A program made the translations under genes and the position numbers. This document shows, in pieces, positions 13,270 through 25,087 of a stretch of DNA of 64,000 nt. The notes beneath the pieces are model-generated. The model had not been told where the DNA came from. It ran no database searches and saw only the letters and a program-made list of their open reading frames with translations. This stretch comes from Archilochus colubris (taxonomy: Eukaryota; Chordata; Aves; Apodiformes; Trochilidae), in assembly GCA_023079485.1 (NCBI GenBank), contig CM041084.1, forward strand, positions 126,394,292 through 126,458,291, written 5' to 3'. Position 1 is the first letter of the stretch. Every line of letters begins with the position of its first letter.

Positions 13270-13950
13270 GTTATGCCAAAGGACAGAAATCAGGACGTGG
13301 AGGGGGGAGGGAAGAGGAGGAGGGAGAGGTCGCTTTCCCTCTAAAACCGCCTCTCCCCGCCCTCCATCTTCCCCTGCTCTCACAACCCGAGAAGACAATG
13401 CCAGAGGGAGAGGAAGGGACAGTGGGCGAGTGAGGAGGGGAGGTGAAAGCCGGACTGGACCGGGTCCTGCTGCTCGGTTAGGGCGCTGGGCGGGGCGCGG
13501 CGGGGCGATGCTGCCGGAAGTGAGGAAAGCTCCGGGGTCGGGGTCATGCGGGCGGCCATGGAGGGCTCCGGTGAGGAGGATCCGGCGGCCGAGGGGACCT
13601 TGCAGCAGGTGGTGAAGCGGCAGCGCAAGGAGAAGCGGGAGCTGCAGGGTGAGGGGCGGCCCGGCCCGGCGAAGGGCGGGCGGGCGGGGGGAGAGAAGGC
13701 GGCTCGAGAGTCGCGCTGTGGGGAGGGCGGCTCCCTCAGGCTCCCGCCTGGCCGGGGAAAGGTTGCGGGGAGGCGCGGGGCGGGCTTGGCCTCCCGCTCC
13801 CCGCCTTACCCGGGAGCCGAGCTGGAAGGCCCGGGAGGCAGCGGGAGGGAGGTGCCAGGCTCGTTGGCCTTGGAGCGGCTTTGGAAGCGGAGGGAGGGAC
13901 GTGTCAGAGCCGCGCTGGGCTGCTGGGTGTGGGTCTTGTCATGCAGGGTT
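13270..13950. promoter_or_regulatory. OTUD6B: CpG island promoter of OTUD6B
   Basis: Dense CpG and GC, in sharp contrast with the AT-rich flanks. GC boxes (GGGCGGGGC) lie at 13488-13496 and about 13499-13507, and an ETS-family site (CCGGAAGTG) at 13514-13522, about 40 bp before the start codon. No TATA box at a useful distance. This is the usual architecture of a broadly expressed housekeeping promoter. ETS sites usually sit close to the transcription start, so I infer a start near 13.48-13.54 kb. The island spreads into intron 1. Confidence 0.85.
13558..13648 (+). CDS. OTUD6B: OTUD6B coding exon 1
   Basis: Encodes 30 residues, starting MEGSGEED and ending in [11 protein letters not shown], plus the first base of the next codon. 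Donor GGTGAGG at 13649. The run up to RKEKRELQ is the conserved start of the N-terminal helix; the acidic residues before it vary among species. A second ATG at 13546 lies in the same frame, and an ATG at 13508 opens an overlapping frame that would end at about 13618. Confidence 0.93.
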
Positions 13951-16900
13951 CGCCCTACTGTCATCTTGAATGAATTAGCATTGTGTTAACGTTTTGCTGC
14001 TTCGTTTTGAACTGAAGATTTGTTTGGTTTGTGAGGCTTTTTAGATTGAAAAGCCTGCGTAAGGGGCTTTGCTGCCCGTGTGGTTATGTTTCTTTATTCA
14101 CAGCTCAAGTGATCCAAAATGAACCTTCATATTATGTCGGTCCATAGTAAAGAAGATCTGTGCTATCTGGTAGTACAGTGCTGCATATGAGCTGTTCATG
14201 AGCCACATTTTTACCTGCCCTATCACAGCAGAGTAATATAGTTAAGTAGTTCTGTTCTATAGCCAGTTATAACCTTTTTGTTATGTCTTTCTCACTGCTG
14301 GTATATTGACATGGCCTTTGCTTTTTGGTAGGTACTGAAACAGGCCTATCTGCAGCCTTTTATCAGTCAAAGAGTTAAAGGGGAGAGAGATTCTTGGATT
14401 TCGTGTTGTCATTAAATTTATAAGAAATTCCCGCTTTGAGATGCCTTTTCCTCCCTCAGATTTGGTTGAAATTGGAAAGAGTGGTAGGAATCAAGTGTTG
14501 TGATTATTAGGTGGCTGGAGGATAGAACATAGTGACTGGGAGAGGCTGGGACACAGAAGTCTTTTCCACCTAGAGAAGGTGGTAAAGGAGGTATCTAATC
14601 GCAGTCTACCCACTGCCTAAAGGTGGGAGTGGTATTCAAAAGGCAGAGCCCCAGACTTCCCAGTTAGGAGAGGCAGTTGACCTATAGGCAGACATTTTCC
14701 CACTTGAAAAATAGGTTCCTGTTAAGTGCAATGATTAACTGTTTGACAGATACCAAAACAGTTTGTTCATAGGAGTTAATATAGGGTTCATTTCAGCCTC
14801 TGAAAATCCAGCATCTTCTCCAGCTGATGATCCTTATCTTCACCACCCATGACATACTCTCCTGGTGTATTTGTGTGTGCATCAAGTCCTGGATTTCCTT
14901 CTCTTTCTCTATGTTAATCTGTCTGTGAAACTCATCTGATTCATCTCTGAGGCAGAATGCTTAACATACATTTCTCAGTGTGAACATTCTTTATTGATTG
15001 ATATTTGTAACCTTTCCTGTATGACTTGAAGTTCATTTTCTGCCATGACTGTTAGGTGTTTGTATTTAGAGGTAATATTTTATTACATCTCCAACAGCAA
15101 AAATTCAAGGCATGAAAAATGCAGTTCCCAAGAATGATAAAAAGAGGCGAAAACAGCTGTCTGATGAAGTTGCCAAACTAGAGGCAGAACTTGAGCAGAA
15201 GCACAAGGAAGAATTAAAGCAACTGAAGGAAGCTTCACCTGAGCAGAATAAGGTAGGTAACTGAACTTTAACTGAAGCTGTACAGATACAGATATTTGTG
15301 TTAGGGTTTCTTTAACTTTTAAAAATTATAATGAAGTAACACTTCAAAGTATTTATCCTTTTCTTTGTTGTATTGTTAACTTTTCATTGTTGGAAAGATT
15401 CAGTTGTTGGGTGGGCATTACTACAAAGGTCATTCTGCATTGCAGAAGGAGGTTTATTGTTCTTTTTGATCAGTATTTGTTTTTGCTTTCAAGGCTAAAT
15501 TATTAGCTCAGTCCTCTTAAAGAATTTTTTTTTTTTTTTGAGTCTTTGTTATAATGTCACTCTAATTATCTTGCTTAGACTACTGGAGTGTTGTTTGCCA
15601 TCAGTGGGAGTTTGGCTGATGCAGTGTGTTTTATTATGCAGTTGTATCAGTGTAACTGACCTTCTGTAAGAAGACACTTTGTGTGATGATGAGAATTGTC
15701 CTTTTAAATGCTGCTGTTCTTCCCTGGTGGCAATCTAACTACATTCTTAAATGCTTTCAGTTTGCTGTTTGATGGTAAACTGCTTAATTTTTAACAGAGG
15801 TTTTAGTATTATTCAAATTTAGCTGAAGGAAATACAACCATCTGAGTAAACTAGGTACTATTAGATACTTGTCTTACATGCAAAAATTCAGCTACGTTTT
15901 AGCACTTAATTAGTAGGTAGAGTGTTGGAAACTCCTGTTGTAGTGAATTTGCAGTCCCTAGACTTAATTCTTTATATCCAGTACTGAATAAGACTCTTAT
16001 TTGTATCATGTGCCTGAATTTATGAATAGGCCTACTTGCACAAATGGTCCTTACACTTCTACATAAACAGGAATAGAGCTTATGGCTAAATTGGTGCAGC
16101 ACTGTTAACCTGTCAGTGATGGTAACGCTTTACACTTGTATATCTCCTGAAGTGTTTCTGTAACAGTGTGTGTCTTTTGGCTGCTTAAATCTTGTGTAGA
16201 AACAAAAACCTGTCTGCCTGGTGCTTTCTGTACTAGATGTTTTCCGATTAGTGACCTAACCAAGAGTTAAGCAGAATGTATTTTTTTTAAAGTAAGAGTG
16301 AAAAAAATTCTGAATTACTTTTAGGAGTTTTCAATTACAAGAGTTATTACCCTATAGCCATCTTCTGCAGTAGTTTTTAATCATATGCTTACACAGATGA
16401 TTAATGCGTAAGCACAAATCATAATGCTTCTGTTTACCTGTATCTTAGATTACTTTCAGGAGCTTTTTTTATTTTGCAAAATAAGCTGCCAAAACTGAGG
16501 ACCTTTCAAGATAAAATCCATGCCCTGTACATAGCTTTGCCTGAGAGGATTTTGTTTTGAGATACATGGTTTCTTTCACTCTCATGTGTGTTTTTATTTG
16601 GATTGAAACATGTCCATGCTTCTAAAGGTGACATCTCCTTCATACTGGTATGGGGTTGCCTTTGTCATTTTGCTCAGGAGCCATTAAGTCCCTGCCTTTT
16701 CCAACTCCTGTTTACACTTTGATATAGAAGGTGAAGCCTTCTCCTTCTTTGATTGTCACAAAACACTGGGCTGGCAAATAAATGACTGACAAATAAATGA
16801 CTCTCTGTGTACACACCAAGACAGGTACTTCAGTCAGCTGGTATGGTGAGGGAAATGTTCCTTTTCAGCCAATGTGCAGTGTTCACACCTCAGTGTGGAA

Positions 16901-19900
16901 GCTTGTAAGAAGTGTAGATTAAGTTTGAGATGTGTAGTTCATTACTGTCTTCAGACTACAGGAGAAGTAATGAAATGCCTGACAGTGGCTTGCAATGTGA
17001 AATGCTTTACCTCTGGCTTTGATGGGTTCTGTGCTATACAAAGATCTTAAACTTCATAAATATACCCTGGAGTCACCTAGGAACAAAACTTAAAACTGTT
17101 TCAGGGGACACACATCTTGGTTATCGTTTATACTAATGAGAACGTTTAACTTTTTTTTCTTTTTAGACAGATTCTGTAGCTGATGGGGTTGCAAATTTAG
17201 AGCTTGAAGGAGTAGAGCAGCAGGTTCATCATCATCGAATATCAAAAGCACAGAAGAGACGGGTATGACCTAACCTTTCAAAATTTGACAAATACTTGAT
17301 TGAAGTTGCTGGGGCTGTTCAGCCTGGAAAAGAGGAGGCTCTGAAGAGACCTCATCACTCTCTACAACTCCCTGAAAGGAGGGTGTAGCCATGTGGGGCT
17401 TGGTCTCTTTTCCCAGGCAACTCTCAGCAAGACAAGAGGGCATGGTCTTAAGTTGTGCCGGGGGAGGTTTAGGTTGGATATTAGAAAGAATTTCTTTACC
17501 GAAAGGGTGGTCAGGCACTGGAATGGGCTGCCCAGGGAAGTAGTGGATTCTCCATCCCTGGGGATATTTCAAAAGAGACTGGATGTGGCACTCTCTGCCA
17601 TGGTCTGGTAACTGCAGCGGTAGTGGATCAAGGGTTGGACTTCATGATCTCTGAGGTCCCTTCCAACCCAGCCAATCCTATGATTCTGTGATTCTAAGTT
17701 ACATACACGTAGTCTTAATTGTTATCACCAAAGTTAAACAATTTTGCAGGGGATATTACCTGGCTAGTTCTGTATTGATGCTGTACCTACTGGGTGCCTT
17801 GAAACTCTGTAGAGCTGCTATGTAGAGATATGTAAGCATAAGTAGTGGTACTTTTTTAACCTCAGCTGTGAGCTGGGAATCAGGATAGGCCAGGAGAATG
17901 GAACCAGAAAAAACAATTGATGTAAAGCAAATTGTTTTAAAATAATTTCACCATAAACTTTAATTTAAAGAAATAAAGCAATTGAGTTAAAGTAATGTAA
18001 AATACTACATGGAAAATATAGTAGCAGAATGTTACACATTTAACAAAAGAACATTAGAACTGAAATTGTTGTAAATTTTCAAGTTGTTGAAAATACCACT
18101 ACCTGGTATCTGGGCCATCCTGGTTAAATCTTGTTAAGCTTCAGATATTAAAAAGTGATGGATTAACATTCTCATTGTACCTCTGTGAATTCTGGTTCAG
18201 GTCCAGAGGAACACTGCTTTATTACAGAGGACATCTTATGTTACATGATCACTGCTTCAAAGCTGCCTTGTAACCAACATGCTAAAAGGACATTCATGAT
18301 TCATCACACCATGTCTAGGCAAACTACAAACTGTAGTTTAGTATTCCTATATTGTGGTTGCCTTAACCAGTCTGGCCTTGATTTGTTGGTGAATTTTAAG
18401 GTTGAAAGTGAAAAGATGATTCTCTGTACTGCTTCTTGGTTTTGTTTGCTTTGTTTACTTTGACTCTTACTCCCTTATTAACTTAATTGTAAACTCAGAA
18501 AGCACTCCATAAAAGTAAATTTTAAGTCATTTTTATGTTTATTACATTCCCTCTAATATTCTCTGTGTGCTTTCTTACCTGCCTTTAGGTCAGGAGCAGC
18601 TGTTTATGATGTATAGTATTGAGCCTTAGGGAGTTTCAGTTTCATGGCATGAACTCCATTATGCAGTCATATGCCTAAGTGGTAGATCTCATGCTTATTG
18701 GGAAAGAGCAATCTTTTCTGTTGTTTAATTAGAATTCCTATATTTGAGTTGCTTGCCAATGTGGTGAAATAGGTAGCCCTGAAGAATTTACTACTACTAA
18801 TAGCCTGTGTACAGGTGTGGTAGAGTGTTATTTGGTATGTTAATATAATTAAGATTTTTATTGTCATGTAATTTTGGCTGTTGCATCAGAGGTAGCTGGT
18901 CACTTAACATTTGCTAAAGTTTATTTTTAGGAGATCTCTTAAGATTTGGTAGTACTGATTTAGGAGAACATTTCACAGGTGGGAATATACTAAGAAAATA
19001 TTTGAAGGGTTAGGAGCAAGCATTAGGCCAAGAAGTGTACTAGCATCTTCTAATTTTTAACATTTGATGTGGTTCTTTGTTTTTTTAATATAAGGAAAAA
19101 AAAGCTGCCTTGGAGAAAGAAAGAGAAGAAAGGATAGCTGAAGCTGAGATCGAAAACTTAACAGGTGCTAGACATCTTGAAAGTCAGAAACTTGCCACCC
19201 TGTTGGCTGCAAGACACTTGGAGATCAAACAGATCCCTTCAGATGGGCATTGCATGTACAGAGCTATTGAAGATCAGCTCAAAGATTGCCAGAATTCTTG
19301 GACTGTTCCAACTCTCAGGCACCAAACAGCAAAGTATATGCAAAGTCACTTTGATGACTTCTTGCCATTTCTTACAAACCCTAATACTGGAGACATGTAT
19401 AGCAGAGGTAAGACTTGTGGCATAAGAAGTTTTAAAAACCTGGTATAACTATTTCTGTTAATTCTTGGTCTCATTTATAGCTGGGTTGGGTCTAACCTCT
19501 TACCATGTTTGTTCCTGAACTTTGTTGGTTCAAATGTGTTCTGTGGAACACAGAATTATGGTCTGCTATGAAATTTGTTACACCTGAATCTTTGTAATTA
19601 TTATTTTTTTAAAGTAACCTAGCAAATGCTATTCGCCATTTAAAAAAATAATTAAAAAAATAGAACTTGCTGGTTGCTAGAAGGTAGTCATGGTCTGCAG
19701 TGTGATTTAAGTTGTATTATAAACAGCTTATCTGCTGAGTTTAGGGGTGACTTTTTTGGTCAACTTTAGTATTGGTGTTTTCAATTGACTTAAGAAACCT
19801 TTAGGAAAAATGTGTGAAATTTAATCAAACTTATTTTATAATAGTTTTTGTGGGTGCTTTTCTTACTCTACCCTTCATTGTTAATGCTAGGTCTTTTGGA

Positions 19901-22139
19901 CCACTTTCTTATAAACAGATTAAACAAACAAACAAAAAAAAGGCACAAATAGTGTGGAGCAATGTAGAGTGTGCACTCTACATGTCTACTCAGTGTAGAC
20001 TGACTAAAGGCAGTTAAATGGAATTTATGTACTACTTATTTGAGCAATACATGGTTTATTCATTTCTTACTCTGTGGCTGGAACACCATGCAGATGACTA
20101 TAATTTTTTTTTTTAATTACAGCTACATTTATTTGGTAGTTATTGTTGTGGATTTCATTTGGTGACTGGGGGCTGTTGTGAAGTAAGAGATGTCTTTACC
20201 ATGTTGACAGAAATAATTGTCAAAGGGCAAAAGTGCCCCAAGAGGAGACTGAATTTAATTCTGCAGAGCGTCAGGGAGCTCTGGTTTTCCTATGTCTCTT
20301 AAGTTTGTTGTAAGGGAAATGCATGAAAAAAACCACTGGGCAGTCTCCAGAAAATCTGTTTGTTTTGTATCAGAACCTATTCATAGTGTTCAGGAACCTG
20401 AAGGGTTGGAATTTATAAATTTGTTTTCTGTACCACATGATCTATCTGCAAAAAGTTTGTTTAGCTATAAGAAAAGAAACTATTGGGAATAAATAGTTCA
20501 GATGTTAAAAAAAAGGCAGCTAATTTGGAAATTGAAAAAACAGAAAACAACAACAAAAAACCAGTGAAAGTCCATAGAGTTACAAGATTTTAAAAACAGA
20601 CTTGACATCTATCTAACATAAGATAGTATGTAATTTCGTGCTTGTTGTTAACAGTTCCCTGAATAAAAAGTTTTAAAATATAAAACTGCACTTCCTTTTA
20701 TTCCCATATTTGTTTTTATTCCTGCCTTCAGTCTTAATTTTTCTTTCTAAAACTAATACAGATTTTTTTTTTTTTACCTCTGGTCTTTTTCTTTTCCTGT
20801 CATTGTCTTCAGTGAACGTACATGTTTTCCTGTAAAATTTGTTTGGACTTTTCTAGTTTTCCATTGTGCAGTCAGATTTTTTTCTTCAGTTGCTAGATCA
20901 TGAAATATAAGAAGTACTAAAAGTTGTCTTTTCTGTCCCCACAGAGGAATTTGAAAAATACTGTGATGATATAGCAAATACAGCTGCCTGGGGTGGTCAG
21001 CTTGAAGTAAGTATGGTATTGATAATAATTATTTGTGAAATTCTGAAGTGGGTGCATATACCTTCAAAAAAGGGCTTCTTAAGAAAAAATACCTGAAGGC
21101 ATAGGGAAACAGAGTTTATTAAGAATTTTCTCCTGTGTTTATAAATTGTTTTGACATATTAGTAGCTTTGCTGATCAAGCACTGCTGTACACATGTAGAC
21201 ATGTATTTGACAACGTGCAAGTTACCAAATCAGTAGTTCTAAATATCATTAGGAAGACTGATGGTATGAGTGGGGGAAGACTTTCTAAGGAGAAAGCATT
21301 TTATTGTGCAGACTTAGATGGTAGCAAAGCTGACTAGAGTAGAGCAATGTTAGATTCCTATACTGTAAACTAGAACCTGAGCTTGAGAAAGTACATAATA
21401 AGTTCAGTTTGTCTTATGTCTTGTTTTATGAAAGAATAGTTAATAAATTTCTGAAGCTAATCCAGTGTTACATGTGTTGCAAAATCAAAATAGTGATTGA
21501 TTTTCAATTAAATGTGAAAAAGTTAAAATAATTTTGCTTAATTTAATCAAGTTTATTTTCTAACAGTCCCAGAAATATGCCTGAACTCATGCTTGCTAGC
21601 AATAACATGCTAAAGCCATGTCTTCCTCTCTTCTCCCTACTTGGGGTTTAATTCTATTATTCAATTGTTTTTATACCTTAAAGCTAAGGGCTTTGTCACA
21701 CATTTTACAAACACCTATCGAAGTAGTGCAAATGGATTCCCCTCCCATCATTGTTGGTGAAGAATATTCAGGCAAACCAATAATACTGGTGTAAGTATGA
21801 AATTTTATTTGTTTTTAAAATTAGTGCACTTATTTCTATAGCACAGGGCTCAGCTTTGATTTATCACCTCCTCCTATTTCCTGTTTTGTATCTGACGGTG
21901 AAATGCTACTTCAATAATGATCTTGCAGGTCAGAAATTATATTTGTGGTTGACAAGTTTAGATTAAGGCTGTTAATGCTGTTATTTATGCTGTTAATGTT
22001 TGATATAAAATACTTTTGTTAGAACACTAATTCTGTGACTTTTGGTTTTTTTAGGTATATGAGACATGCTTATGGATTAGGAGAACATTACAATTCTGTA
22101 AAAATTCTAACGGACACTGCTACAGAAAATGGCAGCTAG
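13558..22139 (+). CDS. OTUD6B: OTU deubiquitinase 6B, complete, 7 coding exons
   Basis: Joined CDS: 13558-13648, 15098-15252, 17167-17262, 19095-19407, 20945-21006, 21684-21790, 22055-22139, giving 909 nt and 302 residues. All introns are GT-AG and phases agree. OTUD6B is a cysteine protease of the OTU family that removes ubiquitin; mammalian work links it to proteasome assembly and translation control. Residues about 15-75 are a charged, probably coiled-coil N-terminus; about 108-135 hold the [20 protein letters not shown] stretch; the OTU domain follows from about 155. The catalytic Cys is C167 in [12 protein letters not shown], with D164 before it, and the catalytic His is H286 in GLGEHYNSV. 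Human OTUD6B is 293 residues; the difference is in the variable N-terminal part. Start 13558 is chosen because it has a strong context (GCGGCCATGG) and matches the family's short acidic N-terminus; an in-frame ATG at 13546 would add four residues. Confidence 0.97.
14531..14690 (+). repeat. Possible diverged CR1 fragment in intron 1
   Basis: The order of segments (GGGAGAGGCTGGGA, then CCTAGAGAAGGTGG, CCTAAAGGTGGGAG and AGGCAGAGCC with AGACTTCCC) follows the CR1 region where the element's 'AGGCTGGGG ... AGCCTGGAGAA' motif occurs, but it is strongly diverged. Confidence 0.4.
15098..15252 (+). CDS. OTUD6B: OTUD6B coding exon 2
   Basis: Begins after CTCCAACAG and ends AATAAG before GTAGGT. Encodes residues 31-82, from [20 protein letters not shown] to the glutamate- and lysine-rich segment ending SPEQNK. 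The heptad-like hydrophobic spacing and E/K content indicate a coiled coil. Phase 1 in, phase 0 out. Confidence 0.96.
15253..17166. other. OTUD6B intron 2
   Basis: 1.9 kb of AT-rich intron with a T-run at about 15526-15539. No embedded gene or clear repeat seen. Confidence 0.8.
17167..17262 (+). CDS. OTUD6B: OTUD6B coding exon 3
   Basis: 96 nt, 32 codons, both phases 0. Encodes residues 83-114, from [15 protein letters not shown] through a short His run (VHHHR) to ISKAQKRR. This linker between coiled coil and OTU domain varies most in the family apart from the extreme N-terminus; only the ISKAQKRR end is strongly conserved. Being a multiple of three, it could be skipped without a frameshift. 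Confidence 0.95.
17306..17696 (+). repeat. CR1 LINE tail in OTUD6B intron 3
   Basis: Starts 43 bp after the exon 3 donor with TGCTGGGGCTGTTCAGCCTG and ends CTATGATTCTGTGATTCTA. Sense orientation relative to the gene. Nearly identical over much of its length to the copy at 3738-4283, so the subfamily was active fairly recently. The frames 17393-17611 (+) and 17270-17572 (-) are remnants of it. Confidence 0.95.
17697..19094. other. Rest of OTUD6B intron 3
   Basis: AT-rich intron. A 92-codon frame at 18185-18463 has no recognisable domain. The acceptor for exon 4 is preceded by TTTTTTAATATAAG. Confidence 0.75.
19095..19407 (+). CDS. OTUD6B: OTUD6B coding exon 4, catalytic Cys
   Basis: Largest coding exon, 104 codons plus one base. 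It starts GAAAAAAAAGCTGCC ([14 protein letters not shown]), a basic and acidic helix, then [16 protein letters not shown], and enters the OTU fold at [21 protein letters not shown]164 and C167 form the oxyanion and nucleophile part of the active site. It ends in [16 protein letters not shown] before GTAAGA. Readthrough into the intron adds only about a dozen residues before a stop. Confidence 0.97.
19408..20944. other. OTUD6B intron 4
   Basis: 1.5 kb intron with several A- and T-runs and no recognised repeat family. Frames here (19814-20017, 20292-20492) look like chance. Confidence 0.75.
20945..21006 (+). CDS. OTUD6B: OTUD6B coding exon 5
   Basis: 62 nt after CCCCACAG. It completes Glu219 and encodes [20 protein letters not shown], the OTU-domain helix and turn that carries the conserved AAWGGQLE motif. 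Donor GTAAGT, phase 0. Confidence 0.96.
21684..21790 (+). CDS. OTUD6B: OTUD6B coding exon 6
   Basis: Acceptor CCTTAAAG. Encodes [18 protein letters not shown], then [17 protein letters not shown] and the first two bases of Val275. This is the OTU strand-helix core with the conserved [10 protein letters not shown] motif. Donor GTAAGT. Confidence 0.96.
22055..22139 (+). CDS. OTUD6B: OTUD6B coding exon 7, catalytic His and stop
   Basis: Acceptor TTTTTTTAG. Encodes [18 protein letters not shown], then [10 protein letters not shown] and TAG at 22137-22139. H286 within GEHYN is the general base of the OTU active site. The last dozen residues vary among species. Confidence 0.97.
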
Positions 22140-24190
22140 CATACAAAAGTCATAAATCCACATGGATAACAGTTGCATCTTAAAGTGTTGGGCTCCAAAC
22201 AAATCCCAGACAGACTGCAAAGTAAAACTAAATGGAATGAATTAAAAATGAAAAAGAGACATACAAGGTCTGATGATAAATCAGGAGTAACTCTTGATTT
22301 ACAAACAAAACCAAAACTACACAGCAGTATCTTGAACGTGTTGGTTTTAATCATGTTTAGAAGATCTTCACTGAAGTGGTGGCTGTGTAGATCAGAGGGC
22401 ATTTTTTGAGAGATTCATCCCATGCTGCAGGGAAAATGCCGACTAGTAAATGTTTTGGTTGATCTGCATTTCTGATGAAGAATTAAGTTACCTGAATGTT
22501 CCTGTTATAATAATCTGGCAGATTTTGATCATGGAAGAGTTAAGCCATTTAAATTTTTTATTGTATCCTCTTTTGATTGACAGAATATCCTCTGTGGTGT
22601 TTCTTTACTTCTTTCAGGGTCTAGATTTAAATGCTGTAGTAGGGATCCCCTTTCTCATACGGGCAGAGAAGAGCTGGAGGCAAATCCAGTAGTGGAACAA
22701 CTTGCTTGGCTGAAAGAATTGCACACTTTTTATTTTAAAGACTTTAATCTAAAATTTTTACCAAGGTGCGAGGACTTCATTTTTTTTTAATTCCCAGTTG
22801 ACAGTTGGAACATAAGCATTGATGCTGTTCCTAGTACTGAATCTACAGAAGAGCATAGTTGTTTATGACTGTACATCATAAGCCTGATGAAAGTTAACTG
22901 TGCTGTACATCTTTTCCAGTCTTTCATCTCTGCATTTTGATGATACAGAAATTTTGCACACAAAAGGCTCCTCAGTGTCTTCACTTCAGGTAGTGAAATT
23001 TACCTGAATGCAGTACTTATAGATCTGCTAATTTAACCACTTCATGATCTATAAAGTGTGACATCTTAGAATGCTTAAAAGAGCTGGATGCATACAGATG
23101 TAAAAATAACCACCTTAGGTTTTGTCAGTAACTTGAAAGGTGATTTACAGAAAAATTAATCTGGATTTTTTGTTGCTCGTTATGACACATAGAGACTTGA
23201 AAGGTGGGTTTTTTAACAGGGTTTGATTTTTTTTTTACATTAGAAATGTAGATTTTTCACTTTAAGTCACTGTGAACGTGACTCCAAAACTAACAGCATA
23301 CCGAAACCAAAGTTGTACTGCATTTTTAATTTATTTTTTTTAAAGCCATTGTCAATAACTTACCAGTTGTCTTTATTTTAGTGCTGATGAGATGCTTTGA
23401 AGAAAAGCGGTTTATGTCAAGTTTAAATACCCTTGCTCTGATCTGAGGTTTATGAGCTAACTGCACATCCTGTATTCCTTCAGTATAGCTAGCCAGCAGA
23501 TTGACATTCCTGGGATTTACAAATTAGAAAGAAAGATCTGCTTTTGCTTAAGAAGAAGGAGATAAGTGTTCACTTTATGGATCAGATTATGTTTGATTTA
23601 AAGCACTTTGAGAGAGAGGGAGGGGAAAAACCACAAATATAGCAGGGGGTTTTGGACAAACAGAACTTGAATTATGACTTCTTCAAGCTGGTGTGTGCCA
23701 GGAAAACAAAGTATTAACCAGATTAGGAGTTTTTACATCTTTATTTATCTGATATGGCATGGCAAATAGAGCCATATTTATAGCAACTGTAGGATTTGGT
23801 TTACTACCTTGAATGTATAAAACAAAATTTTTAATTTGAAACCAAAAATTGGATGCAACAGCATGGAAAGAAAAGTGTTTCTGTTCATTAATAACACTAT
23901 GAATTTTGCTTAAAATAATAATCAGAAATACTGTCCTATGTTGCTTAGAATTGACATGACATGAAATGCACATGTGAAAAAAAGTTCTTTGGTTTGCTGA
24001 GTTTTCATTCTTGTTTGATGAACTGTCAGAGAAGATATGCCAGGATCATGGAACACCTGTACCAACAGTTTGTCCTGTTGAAGATGTTTACAATTTGTAT
24101 AAATTGGAATAATGTTTTAATGCAGTGGCTGAAAGATCCTTGCTCATGCTGTATGGGATTTGCAAAAAAATAATAAATCAGTTTGTGGCA
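22140..24190 (+). other. OTUD6B: Probable OTUD6B 3' UTR with polyadenylation signal
   Basis: No intron-like break or repeat interrupts the sequence after the stop. The best polyadenylation signal is AATAAA at 24172-24177, followed by GTTTGTGGCAAATCTTGTTG and TGGTCAC, a GT-rich downstream element. This would give a 3' UTR of about 2 kb. Short open frames here (22173-22409, 22450-22692 and others) are chance frames. Earlier alternative poly(A) sites cannot be excluded. Confidence 0.6.
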
Positions 24191-25087
24191 AATCTTGTTG
24201 TGGTCACTTTTTATTGGACACCGAGCTGGTTAATTTCTTAAATCCTGGTATTAATAAGCTTATTAAATTACTTTTTTATGGTTTTAAGGGTCCTACTGTA
24301 GTATGGATTATCCACCAACCATCTATTTCTGTTCAAGCAGAGACAAAGTTTTATTGTTAATGACATGAAGTTTCTAAATTAAAATACATCCTCTGTATTT
24401 TAGCAGCTGAACTCCTGAAAAGCTGTTTGAAAATACTGTTGACCCTCTCCATATGTAAAAATGATCAAGTTAAAGTGGGAGGTTGTTTCAGAATTTAGCT
24501 TTTTGGCCCAGCTTACATTTTCTCTGTAAAACAACAGTACTTGAGTTTATATGTATCCAGGTATGGATACATCCATATGTATCCAGGTAGCTTTTCTTGC
24601 TTTTTTTATCTGCAATTCACTGACATCAGCTTTTTCAGCCACTCTTTTTTTTTTTTTAAGGGCTGTTAGGTAATTTTTTTGCAAGATCAGTGGAGATTAG
24701 TTTCTAGTATGAATGCTCACGAGACTGGGAGGGAAACTGCCTTGTGGTCTACAATAAATTGTGTGCAATATTTGTAAAGGGAAGAACATTTGTTGGTGAA
24801 AGCCATGGGTACAGAGGTGCAGGCCCTGATCTCCTGAGGAACCTCTGGGATGATAGGGAGTGCTCCTCTGAGCCATAGTGGCTGCATAGCCATTCTCATC
24901 ACCTGTTATGTTTACACAAATTAACACACTGAAGCTAAAACACTATGAGGAGGGGGATTTGTTTCACAGCCTTGAGGCTAAATTGTCTCTTAGTTGTGCT
25001 TTTCCCCTGCAGTCCATGCTCTCTCCTTCCAGTCTGCTTTTTTTAACAGGCGGTTCCACAGTGGCTGTGACAGGAAAAAATCAGGGC
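24191..25087. other. Intergenic, no gene seen
   Basis: AT-rich. A small direct repeat, TATGTATCCAGGTA, occurs twice at about 24550-24590. No gene recognised. Confidence 0.6.

Noticed and set aside
13094..13615. 173-codon + frame across the CpG island
   Set aside because: GC-rich DNA has few stop codons; the frame starts inside a CR1 tail, passes through the promoter and overlaps OTUD6B exon 1 in another frame.
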